NCBI RefSeq assembly: GCF_022985175.1
Contig: NC_066877.1
Coordinates: 9,292,572-9,356,571 of the forward strand
Length of the DNA stretch: 64,000 nt
Direction of reading: 5' to 3'
Source: Labeo rohita
Lineage: Eukaryota; Chordata; Actinopteri; Cypriniformes; Cyprinidae
Shown here: one piece after another, positions 22,340-32,141 of the stretch
How the letters are laid out: every line of letters starts with the position of its first letter
Position numbering within the stretch: the stretch's first letter is position 1
Position numbers and translations under genes: made by a program
Notes under the pieces: model-generated
Seen by the model: only the letters and a program-made list of their open reading frames with translations
The model's database searches: none
Told to the model about the DNA's origin: nothing

Positions 22340-22408
22340 CTGTGCTTTGTCATTTGCACTACCATTGCCATCATCTAACACTCACTTAAAAGTTAAAAAA
22401 TGCTAATA

Positions 22409-22800
22409 TGTGACCCTGCACCACAAAAACAGTGTCCTTTTTTGAATAAATAAGCTTTTCATTGATATATGTTTTTTTTTTAGGACAGGACAATATTTGG
22501 CTGAGATACAACTATTTGAATATCTGGATTTAGAGGCTGCAAAAAAAAATCTAAATATTGAGAAAATAAAGTTGTCCAGATGAAGTTCTTAGCAATGCAT
22601 ATTACTAATCAAAAATTTAATTTTGATGTATTTATGGTAGGAAATTTACAAAATGTCTTCATGGAACATAATGTTTACTTAATATCATTTTTTTTTTTGG
22701 CAAAAAAAAAAAATCGATCATTTTGACCCATACAATCTATTGCTGACTATTACTACAAATATACCAATGCTACTTATGACTGGTTTTGTGGTCTGTGTGT
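22409..22800 (+). mobile_element. TGTGACCCTG-family MITE
   Basis: Left TGTGACCCTGCACCACAAAA and right 'gactggttttgtggtc' are inverted. The interior shares 'ttcttagcaatgcatattac', 'gaaatttacaaa' and 'cttcatggaacat' with the second copy at 37352-37801. Superfamily not assigned. Confidence 0.8.
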
Positions 22801-22961
22801 AAAAAATGAATCTTGTTGTTTAGTTCCTCAATTAAATGGTGTGAGTCTTTCACACTGCTCCCTGCTCATACAAGTATTTTCTAATATGTACCTTTTAGGT
22901 ACTAATATGTATGTTTTTGTTACTATATGTACCTTTAAGGTGCACACGCACCCTTTAGGGG

Positions 22962-23998
22962 TAAATAATAATAATAATACCTTTTAATAATACCTTTTAT
23001 TTATAGGTGCCTTTCAAAACACTTAAGGACACTTAAACACAAAACAATAAAATACAAACGTACAACAGAACACAAACATTATAGACAAACGTCATAGCAC
23101 ATTAAACAAGCAGATCATTAAAGGCTATTCTAAACAAATACGTTTTTATCTGAGCTTTAAAAAGGGAAATTGAATCCAGCTGGTGAATGTGCAAAGGTAA
23201 AGGGTTCCATAATTCTAAAAGCCCTACCACCAAAAGAACTCAACTTGAAATTTGGAAGATGATCTTAAAGAGCGCAAAGGAGTATACAAATGAAGAATAT
23301 ATACTTGTGTGCCGTCCGCGTAGAAATGAAAATTAATACCATAAGAACAAAAGATACGACCAAGGTTACGTCTACATTAATCTTTTCGTTTTAAAACGCT
23401 TTCCGTCCACACTAGCGTTTTCAAGGGTTTTCCAAATGTTTCTCATCCACACTGAAACGTAGGAAAACGTTAAATTCGCCATACTGCGCATGCGTAAAAA
23501 CTCACTTAGATGATACAGACGGAACAGACATAATAAGTTTTAACGCAGTTCAGGATCCTTTTATTTACGGAAATATCTCATCAGTCATCATTCACTGACG
23601 CGTCCATGTCGCGCGCTCTCATGTTTGATCTAAAAAGTAGCTGCCCTCACGTTTAGCTGCAGGAGTCAGGACAGCAACTGAGTACATTTTCTGACATCTT
23701 TTTAGGACTGTAATGTGAAGAGTGTACAAATATATCTTAAGCAGCAGTGTGAAAGTGAATAGCACGTAACAGCCACAATTACCGGTATAAATATAGATAT
23801 CTATTGGTGCAATATGCGTCACATTACTAAACATGCGTCATCGTTTTCAAAAGAGAGAAAAAGATGCGTTTTCAAACTCAAACGTATTAGTGTGGACATG
23901 GCCCAAGAGGCAGAATATAAATTATAAATAAAAGAGGGCCCAACACAGACCCCTGTGGAACACCATGAGTAATTGAGACAGGATCTGAACGTGTATAA
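22962..23998 (-). pseudogene. LINE reverse transcriptase relic, internally deleted
   Basis: Non-LTR retrotransposons copy themselves with a reverse transcriptase. Read on the minus strand, 23936-23964 encodes GVPQGSVLGP, the RT block before the catalytic loop, followed by LLFIIYI. After the later MITE insertion (23364-23903) the frame resumes with FHFYADGTQVY at about 23300-23330, where the catalytic YADD has become YADG. Next come pieces of the C-terminal tail, including LWNPLPLHI and LFKAQIKTYLF, before a stop at about 23102-23104. Most of the sequence between YADG and the tail is missing. The 3' end is an ATT-type microsatellite (22965-22985), as in L2/CR1-like LINEs. Clade assignment is by motif style only. 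It is inactive. Confidence 0.75.
23364..23903. mobile_element. MITE inserted in the LINE relic
   Basis: The inverted ends GGTTACGTCTACATTAAT and ATTAGTGTGGACATGGCC interrupt the LINE reading frame exactly between two RT blocks. CCAAG occurs at both junctions (23360-23364 and 23902-23908 region), consistent with a target duplication of 5-8 bp with some change. The interior has CpG-containing words such as ACGCGTCC and GCGCGC near 23600. The minus-strand frames at 23619-24121 are shadows. Confidence 0.7.
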
Positions 23999-24940
23999 GG
24001 TACAAAGGTGTACCTTTTGAAAAATTACCACCCAGTGACAGCTGTTATACCTTTTTATCTGAGAGTGGGGTCTAACCAAGCATAATAGGAAGTGTATGCT
24101 GATTGTCCGAATGCATGCCATATGAAAAAAAAACAGTACCTGCCATTGTTAAAAAGCTGTGTAAACACACTGTTTACGTTCTTGTTGTTGAATGCCATTA
24201 TTAAATGATGTTGCTGACAGCCAGTGTACGTCACTTTTAGAGTTTGTATTGGTGGTGCAAATGTAACCAGAATGGCCCTAGAGGACTATTTAGTTCTCAG
24301 GGTACCTGGTGGCTAGTTTCTGTAACTGAGTTTCAGTAACTACCTGGTGTGAAAACCTATGTGCCCTCAGTTCTTTCAGTTTTTTTTTTCCTTTCGGTAT
24401 TTTCTTTACAAAGCTGTTACGTGTACACTTTGGGTTATCTTTTGTTTTGATCGTAGCACAAACTGTGTTTGCTGCATACAGATTCTCATCTCCTCACCTT
24501 TCTTTGCCTTGTCTGACCCACCATAACACATACTGTATACCTGACTGTCATTTGTGAGAATGAGTGCAGGGATTCACAATATTAACATTTACAGTATATG
24601 TATTTTCTTGTTATTTAGGTATAATAAAATATATTTATATAATAAAACGTTGCTGTCCTCAAAGTATTCTAAGGTAGTTTCCTTTAATCTTGTTTATTAA
24701 TTAAGACGGGATTCACAACAGCTTTGGCGACTATAGGTTCCGTTGCCATAAATCGCCACTGTTCTGTATTCTCATTGGTTGGTTGGCTGGCATATGGGCT
24801 ATTACATGCAGTGGATAAGCTAACAGTACTGTTGCCAAATATCTATTAGCCTACAGAAAATAAAACACACTTGATGCCAGACTAACTCAGCACTTTGGTT
24901 TCAACACCAGTTGTTTTTAAATGTGTTTTATAAATCAATA

Positions 24941-24978
24941 AACTACACTAAACTAAACTAAACTAACTAAACTAAATG
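24941..24978. repeat. (ACTAA)n simple repeat
   Basis: Seven near-perfect copies of the pentamer, with one 4-base slip ('aactaactaaact'). Confidence 0.85.
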
Positions 24979-25263
24979 AAAAACATATTTTAGAACCTTT
25001 TTGACATACACAATGTACATTATTTGGCAACATGGTTTAAAAACACACCAGAACAGAGCACAATAAAGGATCAGGAAATGAATTTCATCTACAACTAAGG
25101 TGGGGAAAAAAGGATATATTTGTCACGGTGTCTTTGAGTTTTTCCTAGTTGTTGCACTGTACCTCTATCCATCTTATTTTTCAGTGTGTGAAGTAAACTA
25201 TTTCCTGCAATTCATTAGCCACAAAAAAAAAACAAAAAAAAAAAACAAGAATAACAAAGGTCA

Positions 25264-25287
25264 TATATATATATATATATATATATA
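25264..25287. repeat. (TA)n dinucleotide repeat
   Basis: Twelve uninterrupted TA units. Confidence 0.9.
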
Positions 25288-25374
25288 ATGAGATTTTAAT
25301 ATTAGCTATGGTGAAATAATTTGTATGTTAGCCATAACATACAAATAGTTATTTATATGTATCAACCAGAATTG

Positions 25375-26236
25375 TTTTATTGTTGCCATCCCTGTTTATT
25401 GTTATTAATCCATCAAAACTATGAAATTGAAGTGTGAAAATTCAGTATTATGGATTATAGATTTTTGCCAAAAGCAAATGGTTTTAAGTTAATAAATAAG
25501 TTTTAAAGTGCTCCTATTATGCCTTTTCAAATATGACCTTTCATGCAGTGTGTCATGTAACTGATTGTGAACATAAACTATCTACAAAGTTGTGAAGCTG
25601 ACAGTGCACGATAAATAAAGTTATTGTCGATCAAAAAAAGAGTCAGTTCACAATCGCCTGAATGAGTCATCAGGAATTCGAATCTTTTTCTGTTACGGCC
25701 ATATGTCACGAAGTAACACATTTGCATAATGTCCGCCCACGTTCTATGTCACGAACAACTTGCCCGCCCACAAACACAGTAAAATTTCCATGTGGTTTAC
25801 GTCATATCGAGAAGATGCTGTATCCTAAGTACAATGCGGGATTCACCAAATCGTTGAGCAAATAAGGTAAAAATAAATGCATATTATAAGACAATAAAAG
25901 TGTTTTTTGACCTTGCATGCATGTCAACTTGTTGTTGAGGACTCCCAAAACCAAAATATGAACCTTCTAGAATCCATAATAGCGGCACTTTAAGAATAAG
26001 TTTTAACCTAATAATGCCTTAACGCTGGACTTGTTTGTTACAAACACGCAGCTTATCGCTTCACAATACGTTAATTGATGGACTGGAGTTGTGTGGATGC
26101 TTTTATTAACTGTTTGGGGTCTGATTCTGACAGCACCCACTCACTGCAAAGGATCCCTGAAGTTTGTTTGAAGAAACTCCTTTACATGGCCTAAGGGTGA
26201 AAAAATCTTCAGCAAATTTTCATTTTTGGGTGAACT
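25375..26236 (+). mobile_element. MITE copy related to 7298-8592, interrupted
   Basis: Left piece: 'tatggattatagatttttgc' and 'aagcaaatggttttaagtta'. Right piece: 'ttaattgatggactggag', 'tgtttggggtctgattctga', 'cagcacccactcactgc', ending 'gggtgaactattacttca'. The 7298-8592 element shows the same segments in the same order around its own nested MITE. The nested element here is 25503-25993. Confidence 0.65.
25503..25993 (+). mobile_element. TTAA-flanked MITE, AGTGCTCCTATTATG family
   Basis: TTAA at 25503-25506 and 25990-25993. Inverted ends AGTGCTCCTATTATG and CATAATAGCGGCACT. The interior carries 'tttgcataatgtccgcccac' and an open stretch at 25662-25865 with no family motif. The TTAA duplication suggests a Kolobok- or piggyBac-type element; it belongs to a different family from 7547-8337. 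Confidence 0.8.
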
Positions 26237-26279
26237 ATTACTTCAGACAAATAAAAACTCATTAATTTACGCAGTAAAA

Positions 26280-26540
26280 ATTCACACTTTAAAAAAAAAA
26301 ATGTTTCTCATTTTTACAGTAAAATTACTGTAAATTAAAGTTTAATCTGTAAAACTTAAAATGTTGGAACCATTTTTTACAGTAATGTCACAGTCTGGCA
26401 AACACAGCTGCTGTTAATTTACCAGAAATGTCTTTTTTTTTTACTGGACACTTGTTAATAATAATAATTAAATAATAATAATAATTAAAATGTTTGGTAA
26501 AAAAAAAAAAAAAAAAAAAATTTAGTCTACAATTTGTAGA
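26280..26540. repeat. ACAGTAA-rich MITE remnant with A and AAT tracts
   Basis: The words 'tttttacagtaaaattactg' and 'ttttttacagtaatg' at 26315-26390 resemble the ends of a CACTGTAAAA-type MITE. They are followed by an AAT repeat (about 26457-26490) and an A23 tract (about 26499-26520). Borders cannot be set. Confidence 0.45.
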
Positions 26541-27594
26541 CTAAATACTACAAATAAACATCAAGCTTTAAAACGTAAATCTTTAGATTAAATATATTGT
26601 ATTAAGATATTGACAAATTCAGTCCAAATCTATGAGAGCACAAGAGGGTTCAGTTTAAGTTACCATTTATCAAAGTTATTCTTGTCCAATCTGTACAGAC
26701 ACCCCCTCTGACCATGTGTTGGATGAAGAAACAAATGGTTGTGTAAGCACTTTGTAGGCAGACAAAGCAACACCACATAAAAAGTGAGAGCTCATGTCAG
26801 TGGCATGTGCAATGCTTCCTGTTCCCGGCATTGCATGTTTACATTAGAAGAGCTGTCTGCACCAGTTTTCGCTGGTTCTGCCAAATAGCTCCATCTCAGG
26901 ACAGCAGGAAGAGGCTGTTGGGGCCCAGTAGGAGGCTGTAGGGGATGGCTGAGCCCAGCTGGTGATCTGCTAACTGCAGGAGAGCTTTCTACGGGCAATA
27001 CACAACACCATCAACACCATTTGGCTCTGTCTGAACCAGCTTTACAGCCGCCAGCAATAAAGGACAAAAAAACTTACTGAAAGCTAGAGGTTTTCTAGCG
27101 GTGCTGACATTTTCACTTCTTGGACGTTACAATAACCTTTGAAAGCTGCCTTTAGAAATCACATATGCTTCAGTGCCTGGAACACAATTTGAGAAATAAA
27201 CCATTTCATTCAGCTTTTCAGATTCCACACAAGCGGAAGGCTTGAATGTGCATGTTAAAACGAGTAAAGACCGGCTCTGAGGGGTTAAAATGGGCCTCTT
27301 TGAAATGAACTGACCCACATTACATTCAATCAGAAGACGCTGATCAGAGCAGATGGGTCTCAATGGCTAAAATGTTTTTTTGTGTCTCGCCAAAAAAGCC
27401 TGAGTGACACAATCTCTCTGTCCCTATGGTTACCGTTCCTCATTCGGCTCTCTAACTGCCCTAATTATCGTCCTTAAACACAACAAACAGAAATAAATCA
27501 GGGCTCTGGGCAGATGTAGGGACACATTAGCAGTGAATTTCCTTTCTTTTCTCCCTGCGAGTGTCTAGAATGAATGGAAATATTAAACAGATGC
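26541..27594. other. Unique sequence, no gene seen
   Basis: The stretch 26790-27370 is GC-richer than its neighbours and matches no repeat recognised here, so it is a candidate conserved noncoding block. Minus-strand frames at 26792-26998 and 27127-27363 lack splice support or motifs. Confidence 0.4.
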
Positions 27595-28063
27595 AGAATA
27601 TATACGAGGAGCGTCTCGCTGCGGCCTGCGGTGGACATCCAATCCCACCCACATCCAAGTGCGACCAAAATACGTCACATTTTGAGACAGGAAGAAGCAT
27701 CGATAAGAAGATCATTTGTATTGTTTGCTAACCACTAAAAAGAAGAAGTTGTTTGCTGTGTGGGTAAGTAAAATATGTATCTTTGGTCTTTACCATAACT
27801 AAAAACATTGACAACTTTTAAGAATGTGTGCGTCGTTGTGTTCATGTACATAAATAACAGTTCAGCACGCTTAGTATGTGTTTTAAACTTCACAAAGACA
27901 CGTTATTACTTAGCTAACAACAAATTTATATATATTATATGTGTGCATGTGTGGGTTAGATGAGTGTTGTTATGGGCAGTGTATAAAAAAAACTGCACGT
28001 TCATTCAGCACTCATCATATGTCGTCGTAAGAATGTAAGAATCAGTGAACTGTGTGTCTCTGT

Positions 28064-28110
28064 CTGTGTGTGTGTGTGTGTGTGTATACATACGTGTGTG
28101 TACACACACA
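28064..28110. repeat. (TG)n tract
   Basis: TG dinucleotides with a 'tatacatacg' interruption, then 'tgtgtgtacacacacaca', which forms a small inverted repeat. It lies in the presumed intron of the element. Confidence 0.8.
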
Positions 28111-28198
28111 CAAATACATATATACATACATAAAATGATGAAATGATTAGGTAAATACTTTTTAGTGGACACATGTACCTTCCAACACATTTTAACAG

Positions 28199-28467
28199 GA
28201 GCGCCAAGAGAACATAAAGTGGAAGTTTGCAAAGGTCCATCGTGGTGCTGGAAACAGAGTCACTGTGAGTTATTCTGTGGGGTGGTGAAAGGTCCTGTGT
28301 TTCTACAGATGGACAGTAAAAAACAACAGAATGTTATCAAAGACTACCGGGGGGAGAATCGGATGAAGCAAAAGATGTCTTTTTATTTATATTTAAGTAT
28401 CTGGAGGAGCTGGACACATTCAGATCAAATTGTCTTGATGAACAAGGCCTCATGCCATGTTCTGTGA
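28199..28467 (+). pseudogene. Exon-like ORF inside the 27.6-30.35 kb element
   Basis: An acceptor TTTTAACAG at 28190-28198 precedes an open frame that ends at TGA (28465-28467). The predicted peptide has a Cys/Trp-rich part (PSWCWKQSHCELFCG) followed by a basic stretch (DSKKQQNV, RMKQKM). A matching upstream exon could end at 27763 (donor GTAAGT). A second, diverged copy of its 3' part lies at 29614-29796. No family is recognised, and the cysteine spacing does not match a zinc finger I can name. It could be a real transposon-encoded protein fragment or a chance frame between plausible splice sites. Confidence 0.35.
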
Positions 28468-28556
28468 ATAGTCTTTTAGAGCAAGGAATCTCTGTGTGTA
28501 GCCTATGCATGTATGTATGTGTACTGCATAACAAGAACTGTTTGTCCGATCATAAG
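28376..28556 (+). repeat. Direct repeat, copy 1 (partner 29614-29796)
   Basis: 'gatgtctttttatttatatt', 'gaacaaggcct' and 'tgtgtgtagcctatgcat' recur in order at 29614-29796 with many changes. The copies flank the Tc1-like element 28557-29541, so the segment was duplicated either around that insertion or before it. Confidence 0.7.
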
Positions 28557-28831
28557 CACAACCAGTCGAAAGTTTTTGAACAGTAAGATTTTTTATGTTT
28601 TTTTTAAAGAAGTCTCTTCTGCCCACCAGGCCTGGATTTATTTGATCCGAAGTATAGCAAAAACAGTAACATTTTAAAATATTTTTACTATTTAAAATAA
28701 CTCTTTTTCTATTTGAAACAGTTTTCTATATTTCTATTAAAATGTAATTAATTCCATTTATTTCAAACGTGACTTTAGCATTAGTCCAGTCACATGATCC
28801 TTCAGAAATCATTCTATATTCTGATTTGCTG

Positions 28832-28837
<6 letters not shown>

Positions 28838-28878
<41 letters not shown>

Positions 28879-28882
28879 TATT
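28838..28882. repeat. (ATT)n trinucleotide repeat
   Basis: About 15 ATT units with one 'act' variant, inside the Tc1-like element. The minus-strand frame at 28726-29001 is open only because ATT repeats encode poly-Ile. Confidence 0.9.
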
Positions 28883-29188
28883 ATGTTGAAAACAGCTGAG
28901 CAGATTTTTTCCAGGTTTCTTTGATGAATAGAAAGTTCAGAAGAACAGCATTTATCTGAAATCGAAATCTTTTGAAACATTATAAATGTCTTTATCATCA
29001 CTTTTGATCAATCTAAAGCATCCTTGCTAAATAAAAGTATTAATTTCTATAATCTATTAATTCTATAATAATGTATATATACACACACTGACTCCAAGCT
29101 TTTGAATGGTATAGTGTATGTTACAAAAGCCTTTTTATTTCAGATAAATCCTGATCTTTGGATCTTTCTATTTATCAAAGAATCCAGA

Positions 29189-29193
29189 AAAAA

Positions 29194-29242
<49 letters not shown>
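29189..29242. repeat. Poly-A followed by (TA)n
   Basis: About 23 A then about 15 TA units, in the centre of the palindromic element, where hairpin slippage would favour growth. Confidence 0.9.
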
Positions 29243-29244
<2 letters not shown>

Positions 29245-29613
29245 TCAACTGCTTTAAATATTGATGATAATCAGAAATGTTTCTTGAGCAGCAAATCAGC
29301 AAATTAACATAATTTCTGAAGGATCAAGTGACACAGAAGACTGTAATGATGTAATGATGCTGAAAATGTAGCTTTGATCACAGAAATATATTACACTTTA
29401 AAATATATTCAAATAGAAAGCTTAAATTTTGTGTTATTTTGGATCAAATAAACGCAGGCTTGGTGAGCAGAAGACTCTTCTTTAAAAAAAATAAAATAAA
29501 ATAAAAAAATCTTACTGTTCAAAAATGTTTGGCTGGTAGTGTATATTTTTGTAACATTTTAAATGTAATTATTTTTGTAAAATAATAAATATAAAATGCC
29601 CAGAGAAGTAATG

Positions 29614-29796
29614 TATGTCTTTTTATTCATCTTTAAGTATGTGTAGGACATGAACACATTCATATAAATTTGTGATGAACAAGGCCTGAAGGTCAATGTC
29701 ATGTTACTTATTTAAACTGTCAAAGCAATTGACCTCTATTTAGCCTGTGTATGTGTAGCCTACTGCATATGGAGAACTGTTGATTCTGTCATTCAA
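29614..29796 (+). repeat. Direct repeat, copy 2 (partner 28376-28556)
   Basis: Diverged second copy of the 28376-28556 segment. It keeps 'atgtctttttattcatcttt', 'gatgaacaaggcctgaaggt' and 'tgtgtagcctactgcatatg', but the open frame of copy 1 is broken. Confidence 0.7.
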
Positions 29797-30286
29797 ATGT
29801 TAACACTTTATGATAAGTGGAACACATCTTTAAAATAAATAAAATAAAATAAAAATAACTGACGATTATACAATACCAACTTTTACAATAATTGTACATA
29901 TACCAAAATCGAACTGTCCCCTTTAAAAATCGATTATAATAAATGTGAATTTATCTCATTACATAAATGAACAAGGTAAGGTTTAAAGGTTTTTATTAAC
30001 AATTAGCCTAATGTAGTCAATGCAAGAGTATTACAGGCTCTCATGATGACGAAATCAGCTCCGTATATTAGACATACTAAATATATTAGATGTAAGTTGT
30101 GCCATTTTAGCCTAGACATCCTTTACACAAATAAGAAAACGTGTATTAGTAAAATGAAGGACAATGGCCTATTATTTTATTTAGATCCCCGAAACTACCG
30201 GCTTTCCCCATTATAGGGATTGGGGAATCACAAGGTCATGTATTTGATATGGGCGTGACTCGGACGTGGGCGGGGTTGTATCGGCG
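29797..30286. other. AT-rich interior of the 27.6-30.35 kb element
   Basis: Low-complexity 'ataaaataaaataaaa' at about 29836-29855 and otherwise unassigned sequence. The last 45 bp are GC-rich ('gggcgtgactcggacgtggg') and belong to the right inverted end. Confidence 0.4.
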
Positions 30287-30352
30287 TGGACGTGGGTGGG
30301 GTTGGATGTCCACCGCAGGCTGCAGCAAGCCCTACTTGGAATATACTGTTCT

Positions 30353-31020
30353 GCAGATGATTATAAGAATGATGATGATGTCGTTGATGATGTTAATAAA
30401 GTTGACTGGAGAGTTACTGGTGGCTGTGATGATAATGAAGACGCTAAGTGATTCTGATCACAATAATGCTGGTATTCAAAAGAAGGAACATGAGAAAGTA
30501 CCCCTGCTTGATGTTTATTCTTTGATCCAAGTTTGAAGTCTATGAGAGCATATGGGAAACCAAGAATAAACTATACAATAAGCCATTAGACTACAGGATC
30601 ATTTACCACAGCGGTGAACGAATGGCTTGTGTTGATAAATAACAGTTGGTCATCCAGTGGAAAAGTCTCATTACTTTAGGCCCTCACTACATAATGTGCT
30701 GTCTCCAAAAGTGCTGAGACTTTAAAGCGCCTCATCTTTGATGTGAGCGCGGAGTAAGAAAATAGCTGGAGCAGTAACATTTCAAAGGTACAGGATGCAG
30801 GAGCTCAATAGATTTGAAAAGTAATGAGGCGGAAAATGCAGAAGTAGCAGCTATAACTTTGTTCTGCTACCAACAAGTCGGCCCAGTGAGAGGCGAGGAA
30901 AGTGGGAGGAAAGGAGAGGAGGCTTTGACTAATGAGGGATTACCGGGTAGGGAGGGATAAAAGGTGGAGAGATGCCTTTAAAGAAGGCTGAATGTTCAGC
31001 CTATAAGTCTAAACCTGTTT
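30353..31020. other. No gene seen
   Basis: Starts with a GATGAT-rich stretch (30357-30440) whose frames (30249-30536, 30266-30451) encode acidic or Met-rich low complexity. The rest is unique-looking, with an AG-rich patch at about 30886-30920. Neither frame is supported by splice sites or motifs. Confidence 0.4.
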
Positions 31021-31684
31021 TTAAAGGGATAGCTCCAGCAAAAATGAAACCCGTATTAACCCTATGATATCCTCACCCTCAGGCCATCCTAGGTGTATTT
31101 GACTTTCTTCTTTAAGAGGTATACAATCGGAGTTATATTAAAAAATGTCCTGGCTTTACCAAGCTTTAGAAGTCTGATCAAGTGCATCCATCCATCATAT
31201 AAAGTACTCCACATGGCTCCGGGGCGTTGATAAATGCATTCTGAATTTATGTGTTTGTGTAAGAAAAATATCCATATTTAAAATTTTAAAACGAGGATTT
31301 GCAAAGAAAAATATCAGAGGATATTGATATAAGCCAAGAAAAGACTGGTTTTCCTTTGTTGTAAACAAAACATAGTTTTTATGAGACTAACATATTCTCA
31401 CTCATAAATAAATATGGATATTTTCTTACAAAAACACATCGATTCGCTTCAGAAAGCCTTTATCAACCCCCTGGAGCTGTGTGGAGTACTCTTTATGCTG
31501 GATGGATGCATTTCATTGGACTTCAAAATTCAACACCCATTCACTGCCATTATAAAGCTTGGAATAACCAAGACAATTCCAATTGCATTTGTCTGAAAGA
31601 AGAAAGTCATATACATATATGGCTTGAGAGTGAGTAAATCTTGAGGTAATTTTCGTTTTTTTGGGGGGTGAACTATCCTTTTAA
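31021..31684 (+). mobile_element. Complete TTAA MITE, GATAGTTCACC family, palindromic
   Basis: TTAA at 31021-31024 and 31681-31684, left AGGGATAGCTCCAGC, right GGTGAACTATCCT. The halves mirror each other: 'actttcttctttaaga' with 'gaaagaagaaagtcat', 'catccatcatataaagtact' with 'gtactctttatgctggatgg'. The frame at 31414-31596 is read through the right half and is not a gene. The degraded copy at 2367-2960 is the closest relative in the window. Confidence 0.85.
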
Positions 31685-31740
31685 CCTAGAAAACTCAGAC
31701 TTGGCCATATCAAAACCAAGGTTTGATGAGTAAACAGAGT

Positions 31741-32015
31741 TTAAAGGGGTAATTCAGCCAAAAATGGAAATTCTGTTATTTACTATGTTATTAAATGATT
31801 TACTGATTCACGTGTTGTTACAAAGTTGAATGAGTTTAACACAAAAGAATATATTTTGAGGAAGGTTTCAGATGTTTTTTGTCCATACAATGAGTGTAAT
31901 TGTCCAAAAATTTCAAGCTCCAAGAACAAACATAAAGAGCATTTTATGTCACTATCTGTCACATCAGCTGAGGACAAAAAAAAGAAGGACAAAAAAGAGG
32001 ACAAGGAGAGGTGAA
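31741..32015 (+). mobile_element. Partial TTAA MITE (AGGGGTAATTCAGCC subtype)
   Basis: Starts TTAAAGGGGTAATTCAGCC, then 'aaaaatggaaattctgttat' and 'aacacaaaagaatatatttt' as in the GATAGTTCACC group. The right half is missing or replaced after about 31900. Overlapping frames on both strands (31783-32014) are shadows. Confidence 0.55.
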
Positions 32016-32141
32016 TCTATAGATGATGTTTACAAAAACTGAAAATGAAGGTAACCTTTGACTGCAGGAGCAACAAATGCAACAGCTTTGCAGCTAATGT
32101 ATCAGCTAATGTATGTATTGTAAACATATGTATCGTAATTA

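Larger units (their letters stand above)
22880..24070. mobile_element. GGTAC-rich MITE split by a LINE
   Basis: The left piece (22880-22961) has 'atgtaccttttaggtactaa' and 'caccctttagggg'. The right piece (about 23999-24070) has 'ggtacaaaggtgtacctttt', 'ccagtgacagctgttatacc' and 'tctgagag'. Together they read as one MITE of a type I recognise from fish, interrupted by about 1 kb of LINE sequence. Confidence 0.6.
24071..25374. other. No gene seen; simple repeats
   Basis: AT-rich, with an ACTAA-type repeat at 24941-24978, A-rich tracts at 25222-25245 and a TA repeat at 25264-25287. The frame at 25100-25288 runs into these simple repeats and is not supported. Confidence 0.4.
28557..29541. mobile_element. 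Palindromic Tc1-like MITE (985 bp)
   Basis: Left 'cacaaccagtcgaaag' with 'tttttgaacagtaagatt' and right 'aatcttactgttcaaaaat' with 'ggctggtagtg', followed by TA. Inner mirrored blocks include 'tccttcagaaatcattct' and 'atttctgaaggatc'. A second terminus-like motif 'ctgactccaagcttttgaat' at 29087 shows it is a compound of two related ends. It contains an ATT repeat (28838-28882) and an A-plus-AT tract (29189-29242). Relatives: 34302-34884, 47197-47769, 52980-53145. Confidence 0.8.
27595..30352 (+). mobile_element. Gene-bearing DNA element with about 65-bp inverted ends
   Basis: 27595-27661 and 30287-30352 are inverted repeats; the core CCTGCGGTGGACATCCAA is identical on both sides, and similarity spans about 65 bp. 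Between them lie an exon-like 5' segment ending TGG^GTAAGT (27763/27764), an acceptor TTTTAACAG (28198), an open frame to 28467, a palindromic Tc1-like insertion (28557-29541) and a duplicated segment of about 180 bp. This arrangement suggests a transposon that once carried a spliced gene. Superfamily unknown; no target duplication was assigned. Alternatively, the inverted ends could be two separate solo repeats. Confidence 0.5.

Noticed and set aside
28726..29001. Minus-strand frame with poly-Ile
   Set aside because: Produced by an ATT microsatellite inside a Tc1-like element.
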